Part shown: positions 22,501 to 22,882 of the stretch, in pieces | Layout of the letters: every line of letters starts with the position of its first letter | Position numbering within the stretch: the stretch's first letter is position 1 | Source: a virus | Strand: one strand, 5' to 3' | Length of the DNA stretch: 22,882 bases | IMG/VR virus record: IMGVR_UViG_3300032298_000105 | Span: 1 to 22,882 of that record | Notes under the pieces: model-generated | What the model was told of the DNA's origin: nothing | Databases searched by the model: none | What the model saw: only the letters and a program-made list of their open reading frames with translations | Position numbers and translations under genes: made by a program

Positions 22501-22510
22501 TAATCCAGCA
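22498..22510 (-). promoter_or_regulatory. Phage promoter candidate, element copy 1
   Basis: TGCTGGATTAGGG on the minus strand, directly after the stop of the 44-aa ORF, followed by GGCACC. It lies 75 bp before copy 2. The following GGGCACC resembles the core of the Syn5 phage promoter as I recall it. By eye I found only these two copies in the window. Confidence 0.4.
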
Positions 22511-22645
22511 TTAACGTTTGTAATAAACGGTTGCTTCTTTTTGTTTGATGTTCCGCGCCTGCTTTTGTTGCATAATCCAGGCGATCAAGATTTGACTCAT
22601 TGTCCGTTTGGATAGATCAACCCCCGTTCCATGGATGATCAACAT
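22511..22645 (-). CDS. Possible 44-aa hypothetical protein
   Basis: Hand translation gives a 44-aa open frame starting MLIIHGTGVDLSKRTMSQIL, then IAWIMQQKQARNIKQKEATV, then YYKR. It has a short amphipathic hydrophobic stretch (MSQILIAWIM) and a basic tail. I recognise no family. It fills much of the gap between the scaffold and capsid genes and ends exactly where the TGCTGGATTAGGG element begins. A GGGA lies only 3 nt before the ATG, a poor ribosome site. Either a small gene or part of an untranslated region. Confidence 0.35.
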   Translation of the reverse strand: MLIIHGTGVDLSKRTMSQILIAWIMQQKQARNIKQKEATVYYKR

Positions 22646-22683
22646 GCGTCCCAAATGGGATGAACGTAAGACGCGGATTACCT

Positions 22684-22882
22684 TTACATTAGATCGCCTG
22701 ATGCGGCAAGCTTCTGTTCGATGTCATACCGATAAGCAGGGTCGTTACGATACCGTGGATCACTGATAGCGTTAGCCAATTCAGCATTCGAACGGAATCC
22801 TTTGACAGTGCTCTTAGGCGCACGACCAGAGATCTGTTGACCTTCGAAACCAACCGAATCCTTATACCGTTGATTCAAAGCC
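22684..22882 (-). CDS. Capsid assembly scaffolding protein (T7 gp9-like), C-terminus only
   Basis: The frame is open to the right edge, so the beginning lies outside; the first in-window start-like codon is a TTG and should not be read as the start. The 65 visible residues include YKDSVGFEGQQISG, then GFRSNAELANAISDPRYRND, then AYRYDIEQKLAASGDLM. The 'GFxSxAELxxAxSDPRYRxDPAYRxxVxxKLAxS' ending is the conserved C-terminus of podovirus scaffolds, a helical hook that binds capsid subunits during prohead assembly and leaves before packaging. Its place before the capsid gene fits T7 genes 9 and 10. Confidence 0.88.
   Translation of the reverse strand, partial: ALNQRYKDSVGFEGQQISGRAPKSTVKGFRSNAELANAISDPRYRNDPAYRYDIEQKLAASGDLM

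Larger units (their letters stand above)
22302..22510 (-). promoter_or_regulatory. Capsid gene leader, no coding region seen
   Basis: A 209-nt stretch without a gene, preceding the capsid ATG. It holds the duplicated TGCTGGATTAGGG element, two G/C-rich hairpins, the perfect palindromes AGCACGTGCT (22432-22441), TTCGCGAA (22354-22361) and CCTAGATCTAGG (22337-22348), and an A/T-rich run into the ATG. In T7 the strong class III promoter for gene 10 lies in the equivalent gap, so this is the most likely promoter region of the window. Confidence 0.5.

Noticed and set aside
1-22882. CRISPR arrays, tRNA genes, integrase or attachment sites, insertion sequences
   Set aside because: Looked for regularly spaced repeats, cloverleaf-like sequences, recombinase motifs and transposase frames; none seen. 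The only dense repeats are the fiber shaft.

Overview
This window is most of the late (virion assembly, lysis and packaging) arm of a T7-like podovirus genome (Autographiviridae-type gene order). Every gene I can support lies on the minus strand, so transcription runs from base 22882 towards base 1. In that direction the order follows T7 genes 9 to 19: scaffold C-terminus, major capsid protein, tail tubular proteins A and B, gp13-like, gp14-like and gp15-like core proteins, gp16-like core protein, tail fiber, lysis genes, small terminase, large terminase. The family-level content (gp13-like protein of the DUF2833 type, DUF7936-like and DUF6321-like small proteins, a tail fiber ending in an S74 chaperone, many genes without a Shine-Dalgarno) resembles cyanopodoviruses and related aquatic podoviruses. 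That host assignment is inference.

Right part (22882-9945), virion morphogenesis: the scaffold tail, a possible 44-aa ORF, and a roughly 200-nt leader with a duplicated TGCTGGATTAGGG element precede the capsid gene. A strong terminator follows the capsid gene, as in T7. Genes 11 to 15 are packed with 1-28 nt overlaps. A second strong terminator separates gene 15 from gene 16. The peptidoglycan-cleaving domain sits at the C-terminus of the gp15-like protein, not at the N-terminus of gp16 as in T7.

Middle part (9926-4889): a 982-aa fiber with a T7-type N-terminal anchor, an Ala/Ser/Thr coiled-coil shaft, two tandem modules and a self-cleaving S74 C-terminus, then a third terminator. After it come a DUF7936-like gene, a 42-aa basic gene, a holin candidate, a C39-type cysteine peptidase (endolysin candidate), a small beta-rich protein, terS, and a one-membrane-segment coiled-coil protein overlapping terS in the position of T7 18.5.

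Left part (4917-1): where T7 has almost nothing between genes 18 and 19, this phage carries about ten small genes. Most encode very basic proteins, several starting MAPKK. Two different HNH-type endonuclease genes are interspersed, and the second overlaps the start of terL. Five of the small genes described here (42-52 aa) are found only by hand translation. This island, with its repeated gene junctions and its pair of histone-H1-like paralogues, is the least explained part of the window. terL runs off the left edge.
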